Shown piece by piece: positions 1 to 10,061 of a DNA stretch of 49,303 bases. Where the stretch lies: contig CACGGZ010000003.1 of assembly GCA_902572695.1 (NCBI GenBank), forward strand, positions 1 through 49,303, in the 5' to 3' direction. The notes below the pieces were generated by a model. That model saw only the letters and a program-made list of their open reading frames with translations, did not search any database and was not told where the DNA came from. The translations under genes were made by a program, and so were the position numbers. The first letter of the stretch is position 1. Each line of letters starts with the position of its first letter. The stretch comes from an uncultured Pelagibacteraceae bacterium. Its GTDB lineage: Bacteria; Pseudomonadota; Alphaproteobacteria; Pelagibacterales; Pelagibacteraceae.

Positions 1-203
1 TTTTTATTTAAGGCATTAAACTCTGCATGAGGTCTGCCTTTTATTGATGTGTAGCCAGAGGATAAAACAGATCCATTTCTCTCAACTATACAACCTACTG
101 AAGGATTAGTTCCGGTAGATCCAAGATTGATTTTAGCTTTTTCAAAAGCAAGACTAATAAAATATTTTTCTAAACTATTAAATTTATTTTTGCGGTTTGC
201 CAT
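1..203 (-). CDS. ribD: RibD N-terminal fragment (diaminohydroxyphosphoribosylaminopyrimidine deaminase), truncated by window start
   Basis: Manual minus-strand translation from ATG at 203: [70 protein letters not shown] deaminase motif; nrdR-ribD order. Not in the ORF track. Confidence 0.85.
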   Translation of the reverse strand, partial: MANRKNKFNSLEKYFISLAFEKAKINLGSTGTNPSVGCIVERNGSVLSSGYTSIKGRPHAEFNALNK

Positions 204-648
204 CCAGTTTTTCAATATATTCACCAAATTCCTCTACTTCTCTAAAATTTGTGTATACTGAAGCAAATCTAACATAAGCAATTTTGTCTAGTTCTTTTAA
301 ATTTTCCATTACTTTTTTGCCAATAACATTAGATTGAATTTCAGATTGTCCCATCTCTTCAAGTTCTCTTGAAATTTTGGTTACATGTCTTTCTATAGTG
401 TTTGAGTCAATTGGTCTTTTTTTTAAGGCTGTAAATAGTGATTTGGCAAGTTTTTCTCTATCAAACGGTACTCTTCTACCGTTTTTTTTTATTACTGATA
501 GCTCTCTGAACTGAACTCTTTCAAATGTTGTAAATCTTTGACCGCCATTACACGTGCAGTATCTTCTTCTTCGAATAGCTGATCCATCTTCACAAGGTCT
601 CGAGTCAACGACCGAAGTATCTTTTTCTCTGCAAAATGGACATATCAT
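184..648 (-). CDS. nrdR: Transcriptional repressor NrdR
   Basis: N-terminal CPFC zinc ribbon, [24 protein letters not shown]-cone; neighbours glyA and ribD. Confidence 0.95.
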   Translation of the reverse strand: MICPFCREKDTSVVDSRPCEDGSAIRRRRYCTCNGGQRFTTFERVQFRELSVIKKNGRRVPFDREKLAKSLFTALKKRPIDSNTIERHVTKISRELEEMGQSEIQSNVIGKKVMENLKELDKIAYVRFASVYTNFREVEEFGEYIEKLDGKPQK

Positions 649-663
649 AGTAATTAAATATTA

Positions 664-1965
664 TTAAGCACTATATATAGGGAATGCACTACAAAGATCA
701 ATAATCTCTTTTTTTACTTCTTCCTCTATTTTTGAATTATCTGAAGTATTTTTGGATAAACCTTGTACTACTTTTGTAATTAAATCTGCAACTAGTTTGA
801 ATTCTTTCTCTTTAAATCCTCTTGTTGTACAAGCTGGAGTTCCAAGGCGTATTCCAGATGTAATCATAGGACTTTGAGTGTCAAAAGGTATTCCATTTTT
901 ATTGCATGTTATATTTGCTCTACCAAGACTGGCTTCTGCGTCTCTGCCTGTTACATTATAAGGCCTTAGGTCTACAAGCATAAGGTGAGTGTCTGTTCCA
1001 CCTGAAAAGATTTTAAAATTATTTTGAATTAATTTTTCAGAAAGAGATCTTGCATTATTAACGACCTGCTTTGTATATCTTTTAAAACTTGGATCAAGAG
1101 CTTCTTTAAAACAAACTGCTTTGGCTGCAATAACGTGCATGAGAGGTCCCCCTTGTAATCCAGGAAACATAGCGCTATTAAATTTTTTAATTAAATTTTC
1201 ATCATTAGTTAAAATAATACCTCCCCTTGGACCTCTTAAAACTTTGTGAGTAGTTGAAGTAACTACATCTGCGTAATCAGTCGGATTTGGATAAGCGCCT
1301 CCTGCAACCAGACCAGAAAAATGAGCCATGTCGACAAGTAAATAGGCTTTAACTTTATCTGCAATTGACCTAAATTTTTTGAAGTCAATTACTCTTGAGT
1401 AAGCGCTCCCACCAGCTATCAATATTTTAGGTTTATGTTCTAAGGCTAATCTTTCTACACTTTCATAATCAATTAAACCAGTACTTTTGTCTACATCATA
1501 ATGAATTGCATTAAACCATTTCCCTGATTGAGCTGGTTTCGCTCCATGAGTTAAATGACCACCTGAATTTAAACTCATTGCTAATATTGTATCACCCGGT
1601 TTGATAAGAGCTAAATAAACTCCTCCGTTTGCTTGAGCCCCGGAGTGCGGTTGAACATTTGCAAATTTACATTTAAATAATTTTTTTGCTCGCTCAATTG
1701 CCAGTTTCTCAGCTTCATCAACAAATTCACATCCTCCATAATATCTTTTACCTGGATAGCCTTCGGCATATTTATTAGTTAATACTGAACCTTGTGCTTC
1801 AAGAACAGCTTTTGAAACAATATTTTCTGAAGCTATAAGCTCAATATGATTTTTTTGCCTATCATATTCTTTGCTAATTGATTTAAATATTTCTTTATCT
1901 GAAAATTCTAAATCATCCTCAAAAAAAGGATTTTTGATATCAGTAATCTTTTTTAATATTGACAT
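664..1965 (-). CDS. glyA: Serine hydroxymethyltransferase
   Basis: [44 protein letters not shown]-lysine motif. Confidence 0.98.
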   Translation of the reverse strand: MSILKKITDIKNPFFEDDLEFSDKEIFKSISKEYDRQKNHIELIASENIVSKAVLEAQGSVLTNKYAEGYPGKRYYGGCEFVDEAEKLAIERAKKLFKCKFANVQPHSGAQANGGVYLALIKPGDTILAMSLNSGGHLTHGAKPAQSGKWFNAIHYDVDKSTGLIDYESVERLALEHKPKILIAGGSAYSRVIDFKKFRSIADKVKAYLLVDMAHFSGLVAGGAYPNPTDYADVVTSTTHKVLRGPRGGIILTNDENLIKKFNSAMFPGLQGGPLMHVIAAKAVCFKEALDPSFKRYTKQVVNNARSLSEKLIQNNFKIFSGGTDTHLMLVDLRPYNVTGRDAEASLGRANITCNKNGIPFDTQSPMITSGIRLGTPACTTRGFKEKEFKLVADLITKVVQGLSKNTSDNSKIEEEVKKEIIDLCSAFPIYSA

Positions 1966-2402
1966 TATATTTTTCTTATTCTCCTTTGGTGCCTTCCACC
2001 TTCAAATTTAGTTTTAAGAAACACACTAACAATTTTTCCTATACTATTTTTTTTTGTCAATCTTGCTCCTATACATAATATATTAGCATTATTATGTGAT
2101 CTACACAAATAAGTAGATGTTTTATTATAACATACTGCCGCTCTAACACCTCTAATTTTATTGGCTGAAATAGCCATACCCGTACCTGAGCCGCATACCA
2201 ATATACCAAAATCACTTTTTTTACCCTTTATTCTTTTGGCAACTTTTTTTGCATAATCAGGATAATCTACTGATTTGTCGTTATGTGGACCTAAGTCAAT
2301 TAAGGATATTTTTTTCTTGTAAAGTAAAGCTTTAATATATTCTTTGATTTTATAGCCGGCGTGATCTGAAGAGATGCAGATTTTTTTGTTAAATGATTTC
2401 AA
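1965..2402 (-). CDS. rpiB: Ribose-5-phosphate isomerase B
   Basis: [47 protein letters not shown]. Confidence 0.95.
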   Translation of the reverse strand: MKSFNKKICISSDHAGYKIKEYIKALLYKKKISLIDLGPHNDKSVDYPDYAKKVAKRIKGKKSDFGILVCGSGTGMAISANKIRGVRAAVCYNKTSTYLCRSHNNANILCIGARLTKKNSIGKIVSVFLKTKFEGGRHQRRIRKI

Positions 2403-2403
2403 T

Positions 2404-3000
2404 TTAATTAAAACGGTTCTCTAACATACAGGCTACTATATGTATTCTGTCCTGTTCTCCACCATTAAAAAAATTATGATATCTAGTGTTATTAGTTATC
2501 CAAACTTTACCATCAGCAGGCATATGTTTAGCAATATCTTCTATTACCATTCGACAACCCGGATTTGTGATAATTGGTATATGTAATCTAGGTTCGGGAT
2601 CTTTATGCCAACTCAAAGTTGACCTTGGTTGTTTCAATAGTATCCTTACTCTACCTAGTTTAAATTTTTTTCTAAGTTTATTATAAACTTCTTCAAAATA
2701 AGTATTCTTAAACTCATCTAATAATTCAGTATATTTTTCTTCTTCGATAGGTTTGTCTCTAGCAACTTCTTTTCCTGACTCATCAGGTTTTGTCCAGTAG
2801 ACACCCCTAACATTATGTCCTTTTATCGAGTCATCGTCTCCAGGAATTTTGTTTAAAGGAATTGCAGCAAAATTTGTTATACCTAATGTTTGATACTTTG
2901 AATTTTTTAAAACATCTTCAAGTGCCGATCTAAGCTTAGCAATATCAAATCTTAAATCAGGAACTTGGTAAAAATCGTTGGAGTTTGGGCTATTTGACAT
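2404..3000 (-). CDS. Aspartyl/asparaginyl beta-hydroxylase-like 2OG-Fe(II) oxygenase
   Basis: SWHKDPEPRLHIPIITNPGCRMVI ... HNFFNGGEQDRIHIVACM: HxD plus distal His and Arg. Confidence 0.7.
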   Translation of the reverse strand: MSNSPNSNDFYQVPDLRFDIAKLRSALEDVLKNSKYQTLGITNFAAIPLNKIPGDDDSIKGHNVRGVYWTKPDESGKEVARDKPIEEEKYTELLDEFKNTYFEEVYNKLRKKFKLGRVRILLKQPRSTLSWHKDPEPRLHIPIITNPGCRMVIEDIAKHMPADGKVWITNNTRYHNFFNGGEQDRIHIVACMLENRFN

Positions 3001-3078
3001 ATTTAATAAATTTAAACACTTTAATAAGTTATCATAATATTATATTTGTCGCATTAAACAATATTAAAGTTATTAAAA

Positions 3079-4077
3079 ATGAAGATTTTAGGAAACTATC
3101 CAACCACAAGATTGCGAAGAGTTCGCAATACAAATTGGGTCAGACGACTCGTTAGTGAAAATAATTTATCAGTGAATGATTTGATATTGCCTATTTTTTT
3201 GACAGAAGGAAAAAATAAAATCGAAAATATAAAAAATATGCCTGGGGTAAAAAGATATTCGTTGGATAAACTCAATACAATTTTACGAAAATGTAAACAT
3301 TATAAAATACCTATGGTTGCACTTTTTCCTTATACAAAAAAAAATAAAAGAGATCCATTGGGAAAAGAAGCACTCAACGAAAATAATCTAGTTTGTAAAG
3401 CAATAAATTCAATAAAAAAAAATTTTAAAGATATTGGAATTATGTGTGATATAGCACTTGATCCATATACCTCTCATGGTCATGATGGCATATTAAAAAA
3501 TAATGAAATAGATAATGATGAAACCATTAAAATATTATCAAAACAAGCACTCATACATGCTAAAGCTGGTTGTGATGTAATTGCTCCATCTGACATGATG
3601 GATGGTAGAATTGGTTTAATTAGAAAAAAACTTGATCAATTTAATTTCAAAAATGTAAAAATTTTATCCTATGCTGTTAAATATGCATCAAATTTTTATG
3701 GACCATTTAGAGAAGCAGTGGGATCAAAAAATATTTTAAAGGGTGATAAAAAAACCTATCAAATGGATTATAGAAATTCTGATGAAGCCTTAAGAGAAGT
3801 TGGTTTAGATATTAAGGAAGGTGCAGATTTTATAATGGTTAAACCTGGTTTACCCTATTTAGATATCATTAGAAAAATAAAAGACAATTTTAAAGTTCCA
3901 GTTTTTTCTTACCAAGTTTCTGGCGAATATAGCCTGTTGAAAAATGGTATTAAGCAAAAAATTATTAGTGGAGATGCTGTTAAAGAAAGTCTTGTATCTC
4001 TCAAAAGAGCTGGTTCTTCCGCTATTGTTACCTATTTTGCGCTTGAAATTGCAGAAAAGTTAAAAAATCTTAAGTAA
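3079..4077 (+). CDS. hemB: Delta-aminolevulinic acid dehydratase (porphobilinogen synthase)
   Basis: CDIALDPYTSHGHDG, APSDMMDGRIG, MVKPGLPYLDI. Confidence 0.97.
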   Translation: MKILGNYPTTRLRRVRNTNWVRRLVSENNLSVNDLILPIFLTEGKNKIENIKNMPGVKRYSLDKLNTILRKCKHYKIPMVALFPYTKKNKRDPLGKEALNENNLVCKAINSIKKNFKDIGIMCDIALDPYTSHGHDGILKNNEIDNDETIKILSKQALIHAKAGCDVIAPSDMMDGRIGLIRKKLDQFNFKNVKILSYAVKYASNFYGPFREAVGSKNILKGDKKTYQMDYRNSDEALREVGLDIKEGADFIMVKPGLPYLDIIRKIKDNFKVPVFSYQVSGEYSLLKNGIKQKIISGDAVKESLVSLKRAGSSAIVTYFALEIAEKLKNLK

Positions 4078-4750
4078 AATATTTTTCTAATAAATTTCGT
4101 GAAATTGGAAATTTTAAATTATTTTGATTATAAAATTTTTCTATCAAAACTTTTTTTGTAAATTCTAAAGATCTTTTTATTAATTCGTTTGATATTTCTA
4201 ATGGAATTTCCCTTTTAATTAAAAAATATGGAATATCATAAGATGTATTATCAATTTTTACACTTATAAATTTACCTTCAACGTTTTGGTGTTTTTGATA
4301 TTTTTCGAGTTCTGTATCATAACCTAGCTCTTTGATTAAATTAAGTTCCCAAAAAATATATAAAATTATCCATTGATCTAAATCTAATTTACTAAAAAGA
4401 TTACCTAGTGACTGATATATAGCTTTATTTTTTTGTGACTCAGGTAGCAAAGTATTTAATAAGGTCGTTATGCTAATTATCGCTGTTGTTCTCTTTCTAT
4501 CATTAAAATATTTTGCTGATATGGGTTCTATAATTTCTGTTTTGAAATATCCAATTTTATTGGGATTTTTCGATGTGTTTACAAGGTGAATTTTATTTCC
4601 AATTTGTAAAAAATTTTTTATTTTTCTGGAGTTCCCCCCGTAAACAATGCCACTTACTTTACCATGTAAATTTGTAAATACATTTATAATTGAAGCATTT
4701 TCTCTAAACTTATTCTTAGATAATAAGTATCCCTCGCTCTCCCAATTCAT
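4070..4750 (-). CDS. recO: DNA repair protein RecO
   Basis: N-terminal GYLLSKNKFRENASIINVFTNLHGKVSGIVYGG OB fold; adjacent to rnc. Confidence 0.9.
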   Translation of the reverse strand: MNWESEGYLLSKNKFRENASIINVFTNLHGKVSGIVYGGNSRKIKNFLQIGNKIHLVNTSKNPNKIGYFKTEIIEPISAKYFNDRKRTTAIISITTLLNTLLPESQKNKAIYQSLGNLFSKLDLDQWIILYIFWELNLIKELGYDTELEKYQKHQNVEGKFISVKIDNTSYDIPYFLIKREIPLEISNELIKRSLEFTKKVLIEKFYNQNNLKFPISRNLLEKYFT

Positions 4751-5418
4751 ATTATTTTCATATCATATAATAAATTTTTTGCAGCATTTTGTTGCGCTAT
4801 TTTTTTGGAATTTCCAAATCCAATATATTTTTTTGACGTTTTAATTTGAACAGTCGCTTTAAAATTTGGATTGTGATGAGGCCCAGAAATCTTTTGCAAT
4901 TTGTACTTGGGTAATAATTTAAATTTTTTTAAACTATACTCTTGTAAAGTTGTTTTAGAGTCAATTACAGTTGTTTTCGATGATTTGAGATAAATTTCCC
5001 AATTTTTAATAATAAATTTTTCAGTAGTATTATAACCAAGTTCTAAATATATTGCACCGATAACTGCCTCTAAACAATCACTAAGTATTTTATCATCTGA
5101 TCTCTTAAGATTCTTAAAGCTTTCACCTAAGAACATGTATTTTCTTAAATTTAGTTTTTTTGCTATTGAAGCACAGGTTTTTCTATTAACTAAGTTTGAA
5201 AATTTTTTATCAATAATACCTTCAGACTCTTCTGGATAAATTTCTAAAAGCTTTTTAGAAATTACTAAGGCTAAAACTCTATCGCCAAGAAATTCTAATT
5301 TTTCATAATTATCTTTGGAATTATAACTTTTATGAGTCAAGCTTTTCTCTACTAAAGTTAAATCTTTAAATTTAACCTCAAGTATATTTTCAAATTTTTC
5401 TAATTTTAATTGTTTCAT
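4747..5418 (-). CDS. rnc: Ribonuclease III
   Basis: YEKLEFLGDRVL signature and C-terminal dsRBD (LQEYSLKKFKLLPKYKLQKISGPHHNPNF). Confidence 0.96.
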   Translation of the reverse strand: MKQLKLEKFENILEVKFKDLTLVEKSLTHKSYNSKDNYEKLEFLGDRVLALVISKKLLEIYPEESEGIIDKKFSNLVNRKTCASIAKKLNLRKYMFLGESFKNLKRSDDKILSDCLEAVIGAIYLELGYNTTEKFIIKNWEIYLKSSKTTVIDSKTTLQEYSLKKFKLLPKYKLQKISGPHHNPNFKATVQIKTSKKYIGFGNSKKIAQQNAAKNLLYDMKII

Positions 5419-6158
5419 AGAGACTTAAATAATCTTTCTAATCTAAAAGATTTATCTAAATTCCAAAATTTTAAGACACTTCCTTCTAATGTATCATTAG
5501 AAAAAAAAATATATTTTGCTTTTCCAACTAAATTAATATTTTGCACATAACCAACACTTGATAAAAATCTGCTGTCTTTAGAGCAATCTCTATTATCGCC
5601 CATCAAGAAATAATGATTTTGAGGCACAACATATTTATCGCTATTTTGCAATGTACCTTCTTTATTGTAAGCAGCTAGATATTTTTTTCCATTAGGTAAT
5701 GTTTCTTCATAAATAATATTTTCCAACTCGTAAGAACCACATCTTATAGAATATTTTTTTTTAATTATTTTTCTTTTTATTTTTTCTTTATTAATAAATA
5801 TTTCACCATTTATAAATTGAATTTCATCTCCTGGTAAACCTATCAAGCGTTTAATATAGTCGGTTCTATTATCTGCTGGTGTTTTAAAAACAACTAAATC
5901 TCCCTGATTAGGTTCAACCCTTATAAAACGATTATTTGATAAAAAAAAGGGACTGAAAGGAAAAGAGTGTTTGCTATAACCATAAGACATCTTAGAAACA
6001 AAAATTCTATCACCTATTAGTAAATTAGGCTCCATTGATGATGAGGGTATATAAAAAGGCTGGACAATTAATGAACGTATTAAAATTGCAATTATTAATG
6101 CATAAAAAATTGTTTTGATATTATCAATTAATATTATTTTAAATTTTTTGCTTATCAT
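5415..6158 (-). CDS. lepB: Signal peptidase I (start trimmed to internal ATG, giving an ATGA overlap with acpS)
   Basis: PFYIPSSSMEPNLLIGDRIFVSK, DYIKRLIGLPGDEI, FLMGDNRDCSKDSR; ORF-track start at 6176 is 6 codons longer. Confidence 0.95.
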   Translation of the reverse strand: MISKKFKIILIDNIKTIFYALIIAILIRSLIVQPFYIPSSSMEPNLLIGDRIFVSKMSYGYSKHSFPFSPFFLSNNRFIRVEPNQGDLVVFKTPADNRTDYIKRLIGLPGDEIQFINGEIFINKEKIKRKIIKKKYSIRCGSYELENIIYEETLPNGKKYLAAYNKEGTLQNSDKYVVPQNHYFLMGDNRDCSKDSRFLSSVGYVQNINLVGKAKYIFFSNDTLEGSVLKFWNLDKSFRLERLFKSL

Positions 6159-6538
6159 TGATATATAAAAACACAAGCAATAGCATAATTACTTTCATCA
6201 GATAAAGATAAAAAAACTTTAATTTTTTTTTTGTACAATTTATTCACATTTTTTAAACTTTTTCCCTTTAAATTTATATGTGGTTTACCTTTTTTATTAT
6301 TTAAAACTTCTATTTCATTAAAACTTAAGCCTGTAGAAATACCTATACCCAGAGCTTTAGAAAATGACTCTTTTGCGGCAAATCTTTTTGCAAAGCAATT
6401 AAATTTTGTTTTTTTTTTTGAACAATATTTTATTTCATTTTTTGAGAAGACTCTTTTTAAAAATTTTTTATTTTTTTTTATACTTTTTGTAAGTCTTTTT
6501 ACATTTACTATATCTGTTCCAATCCCTAACAATTTCAT
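6155..6538 (-). CDS. acpS: Holo-[acyl-carrier-protein] synthase
   Basis: GIGTDIVNVKRL, FAKRFAAKESFSKALG, LSDESNYAIA. Confidence 0.94.
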   Translation of the reverse strand: MKLLGIGTDIVNVKRLTKSIKKNKKFLKRVFSKNEIKYCSKKKTKFNCFAKRFAAKESFSKALGIGISTGLSFNEIEVLNNKKGKPHINLKGKSLKNVNKLYKKKIKVFLSLSDESNYAIACVFIYQ

Positions 6539-7263
6539 TGGTTGATAATTTTTTTAAAATTTTTAATAGATCTACCAATTCCAACAAAGATAGAGTCCCC
6601 TATAAGAAAATGACCAATGTTAAATTCTTTTATATTTATTATTTTTGATAATATTCTTGCAGATTTGTAAGTTATCCCATGGCCAGCATGAATTTCTAGC
6701 CCAATTGACACTCCAAAATCTATAGCTTTTTTTATTTTGCGGAATTCATTTTGGTAATTTTTTTTATTATTTATTAATCTGCATATTTTACCAGTATGTA
6801 TTTCTACACAATCTGCATTAAAATAAAATTTTGCTAATTTAAGATCTCTTATTTTGGGCTCTATAAAAAGGCTTATTCTTGAACCATTTTTTTTTAATTT
6901 TGTAATTATCTTTTTTAAAAATTGTTTATTGTAATCTAAGTTTAAACCGCCCTCAGTCGTAATCTCTTTTCTTTTTTCGGGAACAAAACAAATAAAATCA
7001 GGTTTATATTTCATTGCAATCCTAAACATTTCATTTGTAGCAGCAATTTCCAAATTAATTGGTATTTTACTTTTTTTTTTTAAAACCTTAAGATCATTAT
7101 CATTTATATGTCTTCTGTCTTCACGAAGATGAATGGTCACAGAGTCTGCACCGTGAGTTTTTGCAAAATTTGCAGCTCTTAAAGGATCTGGGTAATTTTC
7201 ACCTCTTGCATTTCTAACTGTAGCGACATGATCTATATTAACTCCTAATCTTTTTTTTTTCAT
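6535..7263 (-). CDS. pdxJ: Pyridoxine 5'-phosphate synthase
   Basis: LGVNIDHVATVRNARG, VTIHLREDRRHI, LEIHAGHGITY. Confidence 0.97.
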   Translation of the reverse strand: MKKKRLGVNIDHVATVRNARGENYPDPLRAANFAKTHGADSVTIHLREDRRHINDNDLKVLKKKSKIPINLEIAATNEMFRIAMKYKPDFICFVPEKRKEITTEGGLNLDYNKQFLKKIITKLKKNGSRISLFIEPKIRDLKLAKFYFNADCVEIHTGKICRLINNKKNYQNEFRKIKKAIDFGVSIGLEIHAGHGITYKSARILSKIINIKEFNIGHFLIGDSIFVGIGRSIKNFKKIINQ

Positions 7264-7844
7264 TAGAGATTCCTGCTTCCAGGTTTTATGGCCTTGATTT
7301 TTTTTAACTCATGGGGCAATTCATTTTGATTATATGTGGGGATATCTATTTTTACTTGTGAAATAATATTTTCTTTAATGAGTGATGATCCCTTTGACCT
7401 ATCAATTAAACATGCATAACCAGCAATTATAGCATTAGATTTTTTAATAAGTTCAGAACATTCTAAACTAGATTTACCAGTTGTAATGACATCTTCAACA
7501 ATAAGAACTTTTAAATTTTTTGGAATTTTAAAATTTCTCCTTAACTCAAAAGAATTATTTACTCTTTCAGAAAAAATAGTATCTTTATTAAGAATTTTAC
7601 CAATTTCATAACCAACTATAATACCACCCATTGCCGGAGAAAGGATTAAGTCAAAGTCAGGCACAGCTTTTTTTATTTTTTCTGCTAAAGAATTGCAAAA
7701 TTTAACAGCAAATTTTGGCTTACTCATTAATTGAGCACATTGAATATATTTACTACTATGTAAACCAGAGGATAGTATAAAATGACCTTCTATAAGTGCC
7801 TTAGTTTCCTTTAAAATTTTCAAAGATTCTTCGTAAGAAAGCAT
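7263..7844 (-). CDS. pyrE: Orotate phosphoribosyltransferase (probable start MLSYEESL; ORF track extends to 7868)
   Basis: GHFILSSGLHSSKYIQ, VLIVEDVITTGKSS PRPP motif. Confidence 0.93.
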   Translation of the reverse strand: MLSYEESLKILKETKALIEGHFILSSGLHSSKYIQCAQLMSKPKFAVKFCNSLAEKIKKAVPDFDLILSPAMGGIIVGYEIGKILNKDTIFSERVNNSFELRRNFKIPKNLKVLIVEDVITTGKSSLECSELIKKSNAIIAGYACLIDRSKGSSLIKENIISQVKIDIPTYNQNELPHELKKIKAIKPGSRNL

Positions 7845-9549
7845 TTTTTTTCTGTTTGTGTCTAACAATTTTAAAATTTAAATTTTTTTGTTTAATCTGA
7901 CTTATCAAGTTTGTAAATTTTTTCAAATCATTTATTTGTAAATCAAATGAAAATTGAAGAAAATCTTGTTTTTTTTTTAATAATTCTACATTAATAATAT
8001 TTCCTTTATTTAGTCCAATAATTGTACTTATCTCACCTAATACTCCTGGTTTATGAGGGAGATCAACTATTAATGTTGAATGGTAAATTTTATTACTTTT
8101 TTCCTCTGATTGAAAAGATCTATCTTGCCAATATTTTCTTATAGACGCTCTGGCCTTTCCTGTTTTAGAGGAGGACAACCAGTGCAATGAAGGTGAAACT
8201 TTTTTTGAATTCAAAATTTGTATCATATCACCATTTCTAAGTTCAGTTTGCAAAGGAGACTCCCGCCCATTTATCTTACAGCCTATAGCGGTATCTCCTA
8301 TTTTTGTATGAACAGCATACGCAAAATCAATTGCTGTAGCTGCTTTTGGTAATTTTATAACTGCCCCTTTAGGTGTAAAGCAAAAAACATTATCTTGAAA
8401 CATTTGCAATTTTGTAAATTCATAATAATGTTCGGGACTATTACCGGTTTCTATAATTTCCACTAAGTCTCTTAACCAATCATATTCTTTCCAAGATATC
8501 TCTGAAAATTTTTCTGATGATTTATATTTCCAGTGAGATGCTATACCTCTTTCAGCAAATTCATGCATTTCTCCAGTTCTTATTTGAATTTCTATTCTTT
8601 GCCTATGAGGACCTATTACAGCCGTGTGTATTGATTTGTATCCATTTATTTTTGGTGTAGATATGTAATCTTTAAATCTTCCTGGTATTGCTGGGTATTC
8701 AGAATGAAAAATACCTAATGTCTTATAGCAATCATCAATATTACTTAAAATAATTCTAAAACCTACAATATCTGTTAATTGTTCTAGGGAAATTTTTTTA
8801 TTTTGTATTTTTCTCCAAATTGAAAAAGGGGTTTTTTCTCTACCGGCGATTTCTGCATAAATTCCATTTTTATTTAGTAAACTGATTAAGTCAGCAGAAA
8901 TTATTTTAAAACTATCCTCTCTGTTATTCTTAATAAATTTCAACCTTTCCTGAATTAAATCTCTTGCTTTTTTGTTTAAAATTTCGAAAGATAAATCCTC
9001 TAGCTCATCTCTTATTCTATTCATTCCCATTCTGTCCGCTAAAGGGGCATATATTTCCATAGTTTCTTTAGCAATTTTTTGTTTTTTCTCTTCAGATTTG
9101 AACGCTTTAATCGTTCTCATGTTGTGCAATCTATCTGCAATTTTTACTAGAAGCACTCGTATATCCTTTGAAGTTGCTAAAATAAGTTTTCTAAAATTTT
9201 CTGCTTTTGAATTGTCAACAACTTTATTTTCTAAAGCTGATATTTTGGTTACGCCATCAACTAAATCGGCAACTTCTTTGCCAAATTCTTTTAGTACTAA
9301 TTCATATGTCGCTGATGTGTCCTCAATAGTATCATGAAGCAATCCTGTGACTATTGTGGCACTATCTAATTTTAGATCACTAAGAATATTTGCAACAGCT
9401 AAAGGATGAATTACAAAAGGATCGCCTGATTTTCTTTTTTGGTTTTTATGAGCGGTCATAGCAAAATCGAAGGCTTTATTTAAAGATTTGGAGTTCAAAA
9501 ATCTATTGTAAGATTTGATTTTACTAATTAATTCATTATTACTAATCAT
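7801..9549 (-). CDS. RelA/SpoT homolog, bifunctional (p)ppGpp synthetase/hydrolase with shortened C-terminal region
   Basis: HD domain (GLLHDTIEDT), synthetase (DIVGFRIIL, DYISTPKINGYKSIHTAV, QIRTGEMHEFAERGIASHW), TGS (FCFTPKGAVIKLPKAATAIDFAYAVH), C-terminal ACT. Confidence 0.95.
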   Translation of the reverse strand: MISNNELISKIKSYNRFLNSKSLNKAFDFAMTAHKNQKRKSGDPFVIHPLAVANILSDLKLDSATIVTGLLHDTIEDTSATYELVLKEFGKEVADLVDGVTKISALENKVVDNSKAENFRKLILATSKDIRVLLVKIADRLHNMRTIKAFKSEEKKQKIAKETMEIYAPLADRMGMNRIRDELEDLSFEILNKKARDLIQERLKFIKNNREDSFKIISADLISLLNKNGIYAEIAGREKTPFSIWRKIQNKKISLEQLTDIVGFRIILSNIDDCYKTLGIFHSEYPAIPGRFKDYISTPKINGYKSIHTAVIGPHRQRIEIQIRTGEMHEFAERGIASHWKYKSSEKFSEISWKEYDWLRDLVEIIETGNSPEHYYEFTKLQMFQDNVFCFTPKGAVIKLPKAATAIDFAYAVHTKIGDTAIGCKINGRESPLQTELRNGDMIQILNSKKVSPSLHWLSSSKTGKARASIRKYWQDRSFQSEEKSNKIYHSTLIVDLPHKPGVLGEISTIIGLNKGNIINVELLKKKQDFLQFSFDLQINDLKKFTNLISQIKQKNLNFKIVRHKQKKNAFLRRIFENFKGN

Positions 9550-10061
9550 TAATTAATTATATCACTTTTAGCTAATCTTGTAATCTGAATACGTAAATTT
9601 AAATTTAGATCTGATATTAAATCATTTATTTTTTTATTAGTTATTGGGTGTCTCCATTCAGGATTAAGATCTCTCATTGGAAAAAGAACAAAATTTCTTA
9701 TATGTAATCTAGGATGGGGTATGTTAATTTGCTTAGTCTTTTTTACTATTCCTTTAAAATCGATTATATCAATATCACACACCCTGGGAAAATTCGTAAC
9801 TTTTTTAACTCTACCTATTCTTTTTTCAATATACTTTATCCTATTTAATAAGTCCTCAGGCGTTAATTTGCTCTTAACTTTAATACCTATATTTAGAAAT
9901 TTTGGGAAAACTGAGTTTGGATATGAGGGTGTTTCATAAATAGATGATGTTTTAAGAATAATTATTCCATATTTTTTTATTGATTGAATTGCATATTTTA
10001 TATTATCTATTCTTTTCCCTAATCTTGAGTCTAAGTTTGAACCAATATTCAAATAAATCAT
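9549..10061 (-). CDS. folK: 2-amino-4-hydroxy-6-hydroxymethyldihydropteridine pyrophosphokinase
   Basis: [38 protein letters not shown]. Confidence 0.93.
   Translation of the reverse strand: MIYLNIGSNLDSRLGKRIDNIKYAIQSIKKYGIIILKTSSIYETPSYPNSVFPKFLNIGIKVKSKLTPEDLLNRIKYIEKRIGRVKKVTNFPRVCDIDIIDFKGIVKKTKQINIPHPRLHIRNFVLFPMRDLNPEWRHPITNKKINDLISDLNLNLRIQITRLAKSDIIN

Noticed and set aside
6231-6545. 104-aa plus-strand ORF opposite acpS
   Set aside because: Antisense mirror of a solid AcpS gene; Phe/Leu-rich composition is expected from the reverse of Lys-rich AT-rich coding sequence
8972-9337. 121-aa plus-strand ORF opposite rsh
   Set aside because: Antisense shadow ORF over the conserved HD domain; no RBS or family motif
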